From Woronichinia sp035285405 (GTDB lineage: Bacteria; Cyanobacteriota; Cyanobacteriia; Cyanobacteriales; Microcystaceae), in the NCBI GenBank assembly GCA_035285405.1, contig JAYKJI010000384.1, forward strand, positions 1 to 6,845: a stretch of DNA of 6,845 nt. Direction: 5' to 3'. Of this stretch, positions 1 to 6,647 are shown in pieces. The position numbers and the translations under genes were made by a program. Every line of letters begins with the position of its first letter. Position 1 is the first letter of the stretch. The notes below the pieces were generated by a model. The model had not been told where the DNA came from, made no database searches, and saw only the letters and a program-made list of their open reading frames with translations.

Positions 1-93
1 AGGTGTATAAATCACAGTCGCACTTTGCTGTCGAGGGTTTTGATAGCTGTCTTGCCATTGGAGTTTGTCAGGAGAATTCTGTCTGGTTAACAT
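1..93 (-). CDS. Start of an unidentified gene, possibly an IS transposase (partial)
   Basis: An ATG at 93-91 opens a frame of 31 codons that stays open to the window edge; the protein begins MLTRQNSPDKLQWQDSYQNP and carries no motif I recognise. It starts only 4 bp after the stop of the PAS-GAF gene. The leader has no convincing Shine-Dalgarno site. The ATG sits 33 bp inside the outer edge of a terminal-repeat-like sequence (126-104), which is where an IS transposase usually starts, so a transposase is the favoured guess. Two plus-strand frames are also open here over the same short stretch, so coding is not proven. The remainder lies outside the window. Confidence 0.35.
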   Translation of the reverse strand, partial: MLTRQNSPDKLQWQDSYQNPRQQSATVIYTP

Positions 94-97
94 ATCT

Positions 98-973
98 TTA
101 TGCTTTTGTCAATGCGTAACTTCTATAGTCTTCAGCTTGCTTACGCTGGAGTTCGATCGCCGCCCTAGCAGCAAAAACCTGTAAAATTGCCTCTGTCTGG
201 AGTGTCTGCTTGAAAGGTTGCACATCCAAAATACAAAGATTCCCAATCGCCTTACCCTGATGATTGGTTAGGGCAATGCCAAAGTAACTTTCCGCCTGCA
301 TCTTCACGAGTTCTAAATCTTCTGGAAAAGCCCGTTGCAGATGACTGCCACAATAAAAGCGACCCTTTTGAATAGCGATTTCGCAGGGAGTTTTGGCCGC
401 TAAGTAGGTCAGATCGGGTTGTAGTTGACCGTGACCCCAAAAAGATAGAGTCTGAAATTTACCGTCAATATATTCTGTGACTAAAACATAGCAAACCTTC
501 AAGGTCTCTGCTAAATTCCGCACTAAAGTAGGGAAAAAGTCTTCTCCCGTAATGCCAAACGTACTTGCCATTAAATTTTGCAAAGTAGTTTCCGCTTGGC
601 GGCGATCGCTGATATCCTCGGCAATAACAGCAATTCGGTAAACTTCCCCCGCCGCATTTTTTATCGGAAAAAATTGACCCCAGAGCCAACGAACCTCTCC
701 ATTAGGGCGAATAATCCGATATTCCTCATTGAAAAACCCCTGCTCGGCAGAGTCTTGATAGGCTTGCTCAACACGCTCTCGATCATCGGGATGTACGGCC
801 TCCATCCAAGCCGTTAGATTTTCAGACAAATGTTCACAAGACTGACCCCAAATGGTTGCGTAAGCAGGACTAACATAGAGCAATTTTCTCGAATGGATAG
901 CGATCACTAAAATCACTCCCCGAAAATTCTCTGCAAACTGACGAAACACATGGTCATTTTCCTGTGGAGTCAT
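98..973 (-). CDS. PAS-GAF sensory protein, probably 3'-truncated
   Basis: The 291-residue protein is cytoplasmic, with no membrane segment. Residues about 10-125 form a PAS domain of the PAS_3 type, with HPDD at 61-64 and a PAC tail around RPNGEVRWLWGQ ending EDISDRRQAE. Residues about 138-275 form a GAF domain with the familiar block from YCGSH through FPEDLELV to AESYFGIAL. Such modules usually feed a C-terminal histidine kinase or GGDEF output, but here the chain stops just after the linker ELQRKQAED. The final residues RSYALTKA and the stop are read from the IS-like terminal repeat, so the native gene was probably longer. Cys207-Cys208-type bilin ligands (CxH) are not evident, so photoreception is not supported. 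The gene starts 27 bp after pxcA on the same strand, suggesting co-transcription; no good Shine-Dalgarno site is seen. The ligand and partner are unknown. Confidence 0.85.
   Translation of the reverse strand: MTPQENDHVFRQFAENFRGVILVIAIHSRKLLYVSPAYATIWGQSCEHLSENLTAWMEAVHPDDRERVEQAYQDSAEQGFFNEEYRIIRPNGEVRWLWGQFFPIKNAAGEVYRIAVIAEDISDRRQAETTLQNLMASTFGITGEDFFPTLVRNLAETLKVCYVLVTEYIDGKFQTLSFWGHGQLQPDLTYLAAKTPCEIAIQKGRFYCGSHLQRAFPEDLELVKMQAESYFGIALTNHQGKAIGNLCILDVQPFKQTLQTEAILQVFAARAAIELQRKQAEDYRSYALTKA
104..126 (-). repeat. Terminal-repeat-like sequence, left copy
   Basis: Read on the minus strand it starts ATAGAAGTTACGCATTG and continues ACAAAA. It matches 6720-6742 (plus strand) at 21 of 23 positions, differing only at positions 5 (A/G) and 18 (A/T). 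The two copies are in inverted orientation and both read outward toward the window edges. The 12-bp core alone could recur by chance in 6.8 kb, but 21/23 should not. This copy encodes the last residues of the PAS-GAF frame. Confidence 0.6.
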
Positions 974-1000
974 TTTATGTTTTGCTTCGGAATCTTAATA

Positions 1001-2212
1001 TTATTTTTGCATTTTCTCTAGAATAGCAACAGAACTGGGAGATTGCCGAGTAAAATAATTAAAAATCAGCAACTTGAAAGTGGAATCGAGGATTACTGGA
1101 ACGGTAGCGATAAAAAGGAAAATAAACTGATGATTTTCGGGTAAACCAAAATGACCAAAAATACTTTCTAAAATGACTTCCCAACCATGGGCAGAATGGA
1201 AGCCAACAAACGTATCAGTCAGTAAAATAAAGATAAAAACCTTGGTGACATCACTCAGTCCAAGAAAATAACGTCCTAAAAACTGTCTCGCAATGGTAAA
1301 TTGTCGGCGAAAAAAATAAATAAGGAGCGCGAAAGCCGCTAGGGAACTGAGATCAGCGAGAATATTTTTAAATCCTTCTTGACTTTTAGTGGCAACTTCT
1401 GTAAGTAATTCCTGTGCTTTTTTTTTCAGCTTTTGATGAGTTTCTTCTGGGGATTCAGGCTCGCCTAAACCTAAGAGTTCTTTGATCTCTAGAATCTCTT
1501 TATAGCGAGAAAATTCTTCAAAATATTGCTCAACTAACTCTTCTTGGATATAAATTTTTTCTCCTTTGGCAATTTCTACCTGAAAGTGATTTACTAAAGG
1601 ACTATAAATAAGATTTTTAGTTGTGATCTGCACTAATAAGGGAACAAGGATCAGAAGAATCAGAAAACGAATGGCAATCTTTTTTTGTTGACGTAAATTG
1701 CGAAGTCGTTGGATCACTTCTTGTTCATAGGCTGGGGTTAATTCCCTGTTGAGTTTAAAGAGCCGATTTTTACCTCGACTTTCCTCTTCAAGCTCAGTCA
1801 GTTCACTTTCGGGAAGAGATTCGCCAGTATTAGCAGTGGGACGGGGTAAAACTTCAGTCTCGATCGCCTCTGGTTCAGAACGATATTTCCCAATAATGGC
1901 TTCAATTTCTCCTAATTTGTTGAGGATTTCTGCTTCCGGTTTTTCCTGTTGCTGGCTCGATAGCCAAAAGTTACTGGCCTGAAATTGGGTTAAATACCAA
2001 CGGGTTTTGAGTAATGCCTGGTCTAGATCCGTTTTGAAATAATTGTAAATACTGATTCCTTGATCATTTTGGGCAGTGATTTTTTGACCCTTAAAATGTT
2101 TGTCCTCTATGGCCTTAATGGCGATCGCCGATTGATAGGCCTGTTCAAGGGAAGCTAGGGCCCGTTTTGTAACCCAGCGATTGACCTGTTCACCCCAGGG
2201 AAAGTTTGCCAT
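1001..2212 (-). CDS. pxcA: Proton extrusion protein PxcA (CemA/CotA family)
   Basis: This 403-residue inner-membrane protein belongs to the PxcA/CemA family, which in cyanobacteria is needed for light-induced proton extrusion and helps balance pH, affecting CO2 and nitrate uptake. The N-terminal ~175 residues are charged and soluble, with an acidic linker near 114-145 (ELTELEEE). Hydrophobic segments lie at about 180-197, 286-301, 322-338 and 364-384, matching the family's four-helix plan, with a long polar loop (200-285) between the first two. The diagnostic C-terminal block includes LTDTFVGFHSAHGWE (331-345), then FGLPENHQFIFLFIATVPVI and LDSTFKLLIFNYFTR. The ATG at 2212 is supported by AGGAG about 10 bases upstream and by the N-terminal sequence. 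The length is in the range usual for cyanobacterial members, longer than plastid CemA. It lies 54 bp after the efflux adaptor gene and 27 bp before the PAS-GAF gene, all on the same strand. Confidence 0.95.
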   Translation of the reverse strand: MANFPWGEQVNRWVTKRALASLEQAYQSAIAIKAIEDKHFKGQKITAQNDQGISIYNYFKTDLDQALLKTRWYLTQFQASNFWLSSQQQEKPEAEILNKLGEIEAIIGKYRSEPEAIETEVLPRPTANTGESLPESELTELEEESRGKNRLFKLNRELTPAYEQEVIQRLRNLRQQKKIAIRFLILLILVPLLVQITTKNLIYSPLVNHFQVEIAKGEKIYIQEELVEQYFEEFSRYKEILEIKELLGLGEPESPEETHQKLKKKAQELLTEVATKSQEGFKNILADLSSLAAFALLIYFFRRQFTIARQFLGRYFLGLSDVTKVFIFILLTDTFVGFHSAHGWEVILESIFGHFGLPENHQFIFLFIATVPVILDSTFKLLIFNYFTRQSPSSVAILEKMQK

Positions 2213-2222
2213 GACCGAGAGA

Positions 2223-2227
2223 CTCCT
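2223..2227 (-). promoter_or_regulatory. Ribosome binding site of pxcA
   Basis: AGGAG on the minus strand, 10 bases before the pxcA ATG. The spacing is slightly long but it is the only purine-rich site in the 54-bp gap, and it supports this start. Confidence 0.55.
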
Positions 2228-2266
2228 ACTTTCTAGCCCGAAAAACCACTGAGACTAATGACAAGA

Positions 2267-3730
2267 TTATTGCTCCACCGCTTTTTTCTCGGTTAAGCTT
2301 TCTTCCTTAATAACGACTCCATCCCGCAAATCCAAAATACGAGAAACAGCAACCCGTTCTCCCTGTTGAACACCTGATAAGACTTGGTAAGACTGACCCT
2401 GAATATTCCCAACGGTAATCGGTTTTTGTTTAGCGACCAAATTTGCCGTGCCTTGAGGTTTTTTGCCGGTTTCTGCCACATAGACAAATTTCTGAGCACC
2501 AATAATTGTGATCGCTGTCGTGGGGATTAAAACCCCTGGCTTACGGTTCCAAATAACCCGAACACGGACATATTGGTTATTCCGTAAACTACCATCATTG
2601 CGAAAGATCACCTTGGCTAAGACCGATTGAGCCTTTTGATCGACTGTTGGCGCAATAAAACTAATTTCTCCTACGACTCTACCTGTTCTATTCTGTTCGA
2701 CAATCTCAACGGGTAGGCCCAATCTCAATTCGGCTTGCCGCTCAATGGGAACGTTTATATCCATTTCCATCTCGGAATTATCAGTGATTGTCGTGAAATT
2801 TTGCCCGACCTGGATAAAGTCTCCCACTTTATAGGGAATATTGCCCACAATGCCATCAATGGGAGATACCACGCGGTTATAAATCAGTTGTTGCGTATTA
2901 ACTCCCAGTTCCCCCCTGGATTGGGTGATGGCTGCTTTTTGACGTTTGATATCAGCCCTCGCCGCCGCAACTCGTTGTTCGGCCGCTCGCAGATTATCCT
3001 GGGACTGTTTAAGAGCCGATTTGGCCGCATCGATACTAGCTTGAGAAGCATTCACACTAGCCTTGGCTGCTTGTACCGTTTTAGAGGCAGCCTGAGTACT
3101 GGCCTCTGAATCTTTGAGGTCGGTCGTTTTATTATCTAAATCCTGTTGAGGTTGTACCCCTGTTTCCACTAAAAATTTGGCCCGTTTAAAATTAATGCCC
3201 GCTAAATTTAAGGTGGCTTGGGCCCTTTGTAGATCGGCTTCTTTGGTTTTTAGCACTTCCTGGGAATTAGCAAAATTGGCGATCGCGTTGGCAACATTAG
3301 CGACTTGGGAACTGACTTCGGCTTTAGCGGCATCTCGTTGAGCTTCTGCCGTTTTCAAATCTGCATCACTGCGATCCAAATTGGCCTTTTGAATATTGAG
3401 GTTGCCCACAGATGCATTCACCTGTTCCTGTTGCTGTGTTGGTTCGAGAAGCATAATGGGAACATTCTTTTTCACCGCCTGACCGTAGTTGGCATAGATT
3501 TTCAGAATCCGGCCATCGATTTTAGGAGCCAATTGCACAAACTGATGAGCAACTAAGTTCCCCACAAATTCGCTACTGTCTGCCAGCAAAGATGATTCAA
3601 TGGTTTGCAGTCGAACCGGAATCGCGGGGGGAGCCGCTGCCTTTTTTGCCCCTCCACTGCACGCTGTGGTTAAACAGGATAACAGTAAGAGCGCACCATA
3701 GAAATGACGAGAAAAAGGCAATTTACTCAT
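2267..3730 (-). CDS. RND-type efflux periplasmic adaptor (HlyD/AcrA family), lipoprotein
   Basis: This 487-residue membrane-fusion protein would link an inner-membrane pump to an outer-membrane channel. A signal sequence with hydrophobic core GALLLLSCL ends in a lipobox-like TTAC, so Cys24 is the likely lipidated residue. Residues 66-97 are the first lipoyl half (LAPKIDGRILKIYANYGQAV). Residues about 98-285 are an unusually long Ala/Gln/Lys-rich coiled-coil hairpin. The second lipoyl half is at 286-316 (RVVSPIDGIVGNIPYKVGDF), followed by a beta-barrel (317-396) and a membrane-proximal domain ending near 475. The start has no clear Shine-Dalgarno site, but the signal peptide fits it well. No RND pump or TolC-like gene follows or precedes it in the window; pxcA follows after 54 bp. 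It may serve a pump encoded elsewhere. The substrate is unknown. Confidence 0.92.
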   Translation of the reverse strand: MSKLPFSRHFYGALLLLSCLTTACSGGAKKAAAPPAIPVRLQTIESSLLADSSEFVGNLVAHQFVQLAPKIDGRILKIYANYGQAVKKNVPIMLLEPTQQQEQVNASVGNLNIQKANLDRSDADLKTAEAQRDAAKAEVSSQVANVANAIANFANSQEVLKTKEADLQRAQATLNLAGINFKRAKFLVETGVQPQQDLDNKTTDLKDSEASTQAASKTVQAAKASVNASQASIDAAKSALKQSQDNLRAAEQRVAAARADIKRQKAAITQSRGELGVNTQQLIYNRVVSPIDGIVGNIPYKVGDFIQVGQNFTTITDNSEMEMDINVPIERQAELRLGLPVEIVEQNRTGRVVGEISFIAPTVDQKAQSVLAKVIFRNDGSLRNNQYVRVRVIWNRKPGVLIPTTAITIIGAQKFVYVAETGKKPQGTANLVAKQKPITVGNIQGQSYQVLSGVQQGERVAVSRILDLRDGVVIKEESLTEKKAVEQ

Positions 3731-3815
3731 TGTCTTAATAAAATCAAGAATAATCGGGCGAATCCGACAGGCTCTTGGAACGGTTTATCGCCGCAGACGA
3801 ACAGGCAACCTGAAC

Positions 3816-3840
3816 GGATCACCAATAATTTACTTGATCC
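3816..3840. promoter_or_regulatory. Dyad overlapping the candidate efflux-adaptor promoter
   Basis: Perfect 6-bp inverted arms GGATCA (3816-3821) and TGATCC (3835-3840) are separated by 13 bp, and the centre falls inside the candidate -10 box. This is the shape of a dimeric repressor operator. The arms are short and GATC-rich, so chance is possible. Confidence 0.25.
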
Positions 3841-3855
3841 TTAGGGACATAGCAA
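3827..3855 (-). promoter_or_regulatory. Candidate sigma-70-type promoter for the adaptor-pxcA-PAS/GAF genes
   Basis: On the minus strand, TTGCTA (3855-3850) and TAAATT (3832-3827) are separated by exactly 17 bp. Each box matches consensus at four of six positions. It lies about 97 bp before the adaptor start, in the only sizeable gap ahead of the three-gene run. Confidence 0.3.
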
Positions 3856-3940
3856 GTTTGCCGGAGGTTCCTAATTTCTTTAAACTATCGCCTCATTCCA
3901 GCAACCCGCCGGTGAACAAAAAATTATCCCTCAATAAAAT

Positions 3941-3961
3941 AAGAGCAGAATTTCTGCCCTT
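3941..3961 (-). terminator. Rho-independent-type terminator after the 65-residue protein gene
   Basis: On the minus strand the sequence AAGGGCAG / AAATT / CTGCTCTT forms an 8-bp stem with one mismatch and a 5-base loop, followed directly by the T-rich run ATTTTATT. It lies 34 bp past the stop of the small gene and would separate it from the efflux adaptor transcript. Confidence 0.55.
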
Positions 3962-3994
3962 GAACCATCTGGTAGATTTAAAAACCAGCGATCG

Positions 3995-4192
3995 CTAACT
4001 GAAAGAAGCCGAACTGCGATCATAGGTCATGCGAAAACTAGATTGGGGTTTGCCTTGAATTGTACTCCAGTAATCATCCTCTACCACGACACCGATTTCT
4101 GAAGCGGCTCTTTCGAGCATGGACTGTTGACGGTTCTTAACCATCTGGTGGTGGCGCATCATTAAAGCGCGAGCTTGTTGTTGAGTGGACAT
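3995..4192 (-). CDS. Small conserved-looking protein of unknown function (65 aa)
   Basis: I do not recognise this protein. It is soluble, with a Gln/Arg/His-rich, probably helical N-terminal half (residues 1-34, MSTQQQARALMMRHHQ then MVKNRQQSMLERAASEIG), a short hydrophobic-acidic stretch VVVEDDYW (35-42) and a Ser-rich tail. The frame is open back to an ATG at 4252, but GGAGG five bases before the ATG at 4192 clearly marks the shorter start. The 12-bp-plus upstream A/T-rich leader holds a TATAAA box, and a hairpin plus T-run follows the stop, so it looks like a single-gene transcript. A HIP1 octamer overlaps the TAG stop. The basic N-terminus could contact nucleic acid or a protein partner, which is only a guess. 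Confidence 0.75.
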   Translation of the reverse strand: MSTQQQARALMMRHHQMVKNRQQSMLERAASEIGVVVEDDYWSTIQGKPQSSFRMTYDRSSASFS

Positions 4193-4197
4193 AATTG

Positions 4198-4202
4198 CCT
4201 CC
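4198..4202 (-). promoter_or_regulatory. Strong ribosome binding site of the 65-residue protein
   Basis: GGAGG on the minus strand, five bases before the ATG at 4192. It decides the start in favour of MSTQQQ over the upstream in-frame ATG at 4252. Confidence 0.8.
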
Positions 4203-4254
4203 GAATTGCTAACCAAAATCTTGATTAAACTGATTGAATTTACCCTCACCATTA

Positions 4255-4260
4255 TTTATA
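4255..4260 (-). promoter_or_regulatory. Candidate -10 box for the 65-residue protein gene
   Basis: TATAAA on the minus strand, preceded by TTGTGT and about 60 bp before the start codon. No good -35 box is seen at 17 bp; TTGCTA lies 13 bp upstream, which is too close. The region is A/T-rich, so the assignment is weak. Confidence 0.3.
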
Positions 4261-4368
4261 ACACAAAATTCTGTAGCAAAAAGCACAAAATCGCAGGTTG
4301 TCACAAAAATTAATGTTAGGAAACGATAGGAATTCCTCTGGGTTAAGGGTTTCTGAAGGCAAAAATTT

Positions 4369-5898
4369 TTAAAAGCGGCATTCTCGTCGTTGACGGTCAA
4401 ATTCTGGATCTTGCCAGGAATAGACAAAATGACTAACAGCGTTAATTTGAGGGACAGCTGCTTGGATGGCCTGCATTTGGGCTTCTAGGGGAGGGCGGTT
4501 TTGGTAGGTTTCTCCCCATCGGCCCGCGATCGCTGGTGTTACAACGGTTTGACCCTGGGCGACATTCGTCACTCGTTTCACTTGAGAAACAATACATTTT
4601 GACTCCTGACAGACTCGATAGGCCATAGGGTGCCATTGTAAAGAACGAGGAAATTTATCCCAGGCTTGTAAACGGGCATCAAATCCACGATTACCGACCC
4701 CTTGATTGGCATCGGGAAAAAAGACGGCCCCTACTTTAATTCCCTGAGCCTGGGCGATCACGGCGGCTGCCTGCAAAAATCCAATGACCCCATTACTGGC
4801 ATGGGCCACTGCTAAATGCCAAAGATCCGCTTCTAGTCGAGGTTTTTTAGCAGCAGATAATAATTTTGCTTCTCCTGATGGGGGACGACGACCGACCCAG
4901 AGCGGTGAACCTTCCTGCGGAAATTGTTGATCTGCCTGGGCAATGTTGGTGACGGTAATGTAACCCTGTTCCAGATAGCGTTCAATCAAATAGCGTCCTT
5001 TATTATTCAAGCCGCGATTAATGAGTTCCTGACGAGACGCATCTCCATAGACCCACAGATCCTTGACTTCGCCCACCGTTGTTTGTCCCTTAATGCCGCG
5101 AGGATAACGAATATAGTCAAATAGCACACCATCAGGACGACGCTGCAAAACGGCCTTCAACATTTTGGCATAATCGGCCTTGGCTAAGGGATTGTAGGGA
5201 TCAATAAAGGCCTGTACCTGATCAGCCACGACTTCCGTACTGCTTTGTCCTCGACCATTGCGAGCTAAAACCCAGGCGCGATCGTCACGACGGGAATAAG
5301 CATAACCAAAATTGAGGGTAAACATCCAGGCATAAACTTTTAAGCCTCGCTCATGACCCTTTTTGATCACCTGTGCTAATAAGTCGCTGTTGTTGTATCC
5401 CTGTTCTTGAACAATACTTTGCCAAATGGTGGGATTATCGCTCTTAGGCAATAGTACTTGACTATTAAAAAATACCTCGACATAGATATTGTTATAGCCA
5501 TTGTTGACAATCTGATCGAGCAGAGTTTCCAACACACCAGGACGCAAATCGCAAGGATAAACCCGCAACCAAAGAGCCTGTTCCTGGGGCCAGATTTGCT
5601 GACGACAATCACGCAATAGGCGACTATGTTGCTGAATTAAACTTTGATAAGCTTGTTTTTGTTTTACCTTGCCTTTTAGGGCCGCATTCCGCACCGCATT
5701 TTTTTGACGAATTGCTTCGGAGGAAAGTTGACAGTAGGGGGTTAAGGCGGCCACTTGAGGCGGCTGAGGGAGTAAACTGGCAATGATCAGCAGGCTAATT
5801 GTCCAATGACGGAACTGACGGAAAATATCAAACAAGGGTTTTGTAAGCAATTGAAGAAAACTGAGAATGGTTAGACTGTAGAATACCACTCCCATCAT
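4369..5898 (-). CDS. Glycoside-hydrolase-like protein, GHL10 / DUF187 type (exported)
   Basis: The 509-residue protein has the TIM-barrel pattern of the GHL10 (DUF187) family, annotated as family 10 glycosylhydrolases in cyanobacteria; the substrate is not established. The N-terminus has hydrophobic stretches at about 4-18 and 32-49, the second followed by PQPPQVAALTPYC, so it is a signal peptide or membrane anchor. Strand-and-loop blocks include ALWLRVYPCDLRPGVLETLL (108-127), the conserved NNIYVEVFFNS (136-146), GLKVYAWMFTLNFGYA (185-200), QAFIDPYNP (229-237) and the signature GVLFDYIRYPRG (257-268), whose Asp261 and Arg264 are typical active-site positions. A later block AVFFPDANQGVGNRGFD and LQWHPMAYR (420-428) closes the barrel. 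The start is uncertain: there is no Shine-Dalgarno site, tandem ATGs occur at 5898 and 5895, and a start nearer the second hydrophobic stretch (for example a TTG) is possible. No clear terminator follows. Confidence 0.88.
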   Translation of the reverse strand: MMGVVFYSLTILSFLQLLTKPLFDIFRQFRHWTISLLIIASLLPQPPQVAALTPYCQLSSEAIRQKNAVRNAALKGKVKQKQAYQSLIQQHSRLLRDCRQQIWPQEQALWLRVYPCDLRPGVLETLLDQIVNNGYNNIYVEVFFNSQVLLPKSDNPTIWQSIVQEQGYNNSDLLAQVIKKGHERGLKVYAWMFTLNFGYAYSRRDDRAWVLARNGRGQSSTEVVADQVQAFIDPYNPLAKADYAKMLKAVLQRRPDGVLFDYIRYPRGIKGQTTVGEVKDLWVYGDASRQELINRGLNNKGRYLIERYLEQGYITVTNIAQADQQFPQEGSPLWVGRRPPSGEAKLLSAAKKPRLEADLWHLAVAHASNGVIGFLQAAAVIAQAQGIKVGAVFFPDANQGVGNRGFDARLQAWDKFPRSLQWHPMAYRVCQESKCIVSQVKRVTNVAQGQTVVTPAIAGRWGETYQNRPPLEAQMQAIQAAVPQINAVSHFVYSWQDPEFDRQRRECRF

Positions 5899-5971
5899 TT
5901 TGCCATGTTTATCAGTCTAGGATTGAGATTTTCCTCTTTCGCTTTACAGGGTACTTAATTGAGGGTAGAAA

Positions 5972-6012
5972 GCGATCGCCGATCAATATATCTCCGTATC
6001 AAACGCGATCAC
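5972..6012 (+). repeat. 41-bp HIP1-containing direct repeat, copy A
   Basis: Begins GCGATCGCCGATCAATATAT and ends TCAAACGCGATCAC. It matches 6648-6688 at 37 of 41 positions in the same orientation, with substitutions at positions 2, 13, 27 and 40. HIP1 or near-HIP1 octamers sit at both ends. It lies between the divergent GHL10 and Uma2 genes, about 60 bp before the Uma2 start. A separate HIP1 follows at 6032-6039. Confidence 0.85.
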
Positions 6013-6073
6013 TTTTTTGAATTTTGAAACTGCGATCGCTATTTTTCTTTTTGAAAATCTAATTTTATAGCTA

Positions 6074-6634
6074 ATGAAACTTTTAACCCCCCATCCTAAA
6101 AAATTCACCTCTGAAACTTATCATAAAATGGCTGAATTAGCGATTTTTGAAGAAGATGAACGTCTAGAACTAATTAATGGAGAAATCATTGAAATGTCCC
6201 CTGTTGGATTAAGACACGCTGCTTGTGTCAAACGATTAAATCATTTATTGATGAAAAAATTAGGCGATCACGTAATCATTGGTGTACAAGACCCGATTCA
6301 ACTCAATGATAATTCTGAACCTCAACCTGATTTAGTTTTATTAAAAATACGCCCTGATTTTTATGCCCTTGAACATCCTAAACCTGAAGATATTTTACTA
6401 TTAATTGAAGTGGCAGATAGTAGTATTGACTATGATCGAAAGATTAAAATTCCTCTCTACGCAAAAAATCGGATTTGTGAAGTTTGGTTGGTGGATCTCA
6501 ATGATAACTGTGTCGAAATCTTTCAAAGACCCTATCACAATTATTATCAAAATATTCAAAAATTATCATCTGTAGATAGCATTATTTTAAGTAATTTTCC
6601 TAGCGTGGAAATTAAAATTAGCGAACTATTCTGA
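6074..6634 (+). CDS. Uma2-family (DUF820) putative PD-(D/E)XK endonuclease
   Basis: The 186-residue protein is full length for the family and is cytoplasmic. The Uma2 pattern is intact: ERLELINGEIIEMSP (29-43), H48 in GLRHAA, EPQPDLVLL with Asp86, LLIEVADSSIDYDRKIKIPL with Glu112 and Lys123/Lys125, then YAKNRICEVWLVDL (129-142). Asp86, Glu112 and a following Lys fit the PD-(D/E)XK metal site, so nuclease activity is plausible, though the family's biological role is poorly known. The ATG at 6074 has no Shine-Dalgarno site and an A/T-rich leader. Codons are much A/T-richer than in the minus-strand genes, and the gene is bracketed by 41-bp direct repeats at 5972 and 6648, both suggesting separate acquisition. 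It is the only plus-strand gene, so it stands alone. Confidence 0.92.
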   Translation: MKLLTPHPKKFTSETYHKMAELAIFEEDERLELINGEIIEMSPVGLRHAACVKRLNHLLMKKLGDHVIIGVQDPIQLNDNSEPQPDLVLLKIRPDFYALEHPKPEDILLLIEVADSSIDYDRKIKIPLYAKNRICEVWLVDLNDNCVEIFQRPYHNYYQNIQKLSSVDSIILSNFPSVEIKISELF

Positions 6635-6647
6635 TTTCTTTTTGACT

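Larger units (their letters stand above)
1..126 (-). mobile_element. Putative insertion-sequence end, left copy (partial)
   Basis: The inferred outer tip is at about 126, and the element runs toward lower coordinates and out of the window. Three observations support it. Its first 23 bp recur at 6720-6742. A reading frame starts 33 bp inside the tip. The tip falls inside the 3' end of the PAS-GAF gene, whose family normally continues past this point. A TA dinucleotide lies at the outer edge of both copies, compatible with but not proof of TA-target elements such as IS630/Tc1. No family is assigned, and a MITE is an alternative. Confidence 0.45.

Noticed and set aside
700..973. Bilin-binding photoreceptor for the PAS-GAF protein
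   Set aside because: The GAF block around YCGSH lacks the CxH-type chromophore motif and matches ordinary sensory GAF domains.
2735..3556. Plus-strand open frames opposite the efflux adaptor
   Set aside because: They are antisense to a long, well-supported adaptor gene whose Ala/Gln-rich codons suppress stops on the other strand; no domain is visible.
3963..4149. Direct repeat of AACCATCTGGT at 3963-3973 and 4139-4149
   Set aside because: An 11-base repeat is expected a few times by chance in a window this size; no longer similarity surrounds it.
4193..4252. Longer start (ATG at 4252) for the 65-residue protein
   Set aside because: The extra 20 residues are encoded by A/T-rich leader overlapping the TATAAA box, and the GGAGG site serves the ATG at 4192.
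4328..4337. Perfect palindrome AGGAATTCCT after the GHL10 gene
   Set aside because: It has no loop and no T-run, so it is not a terminator, and no second copy or spacing suggests an operator.
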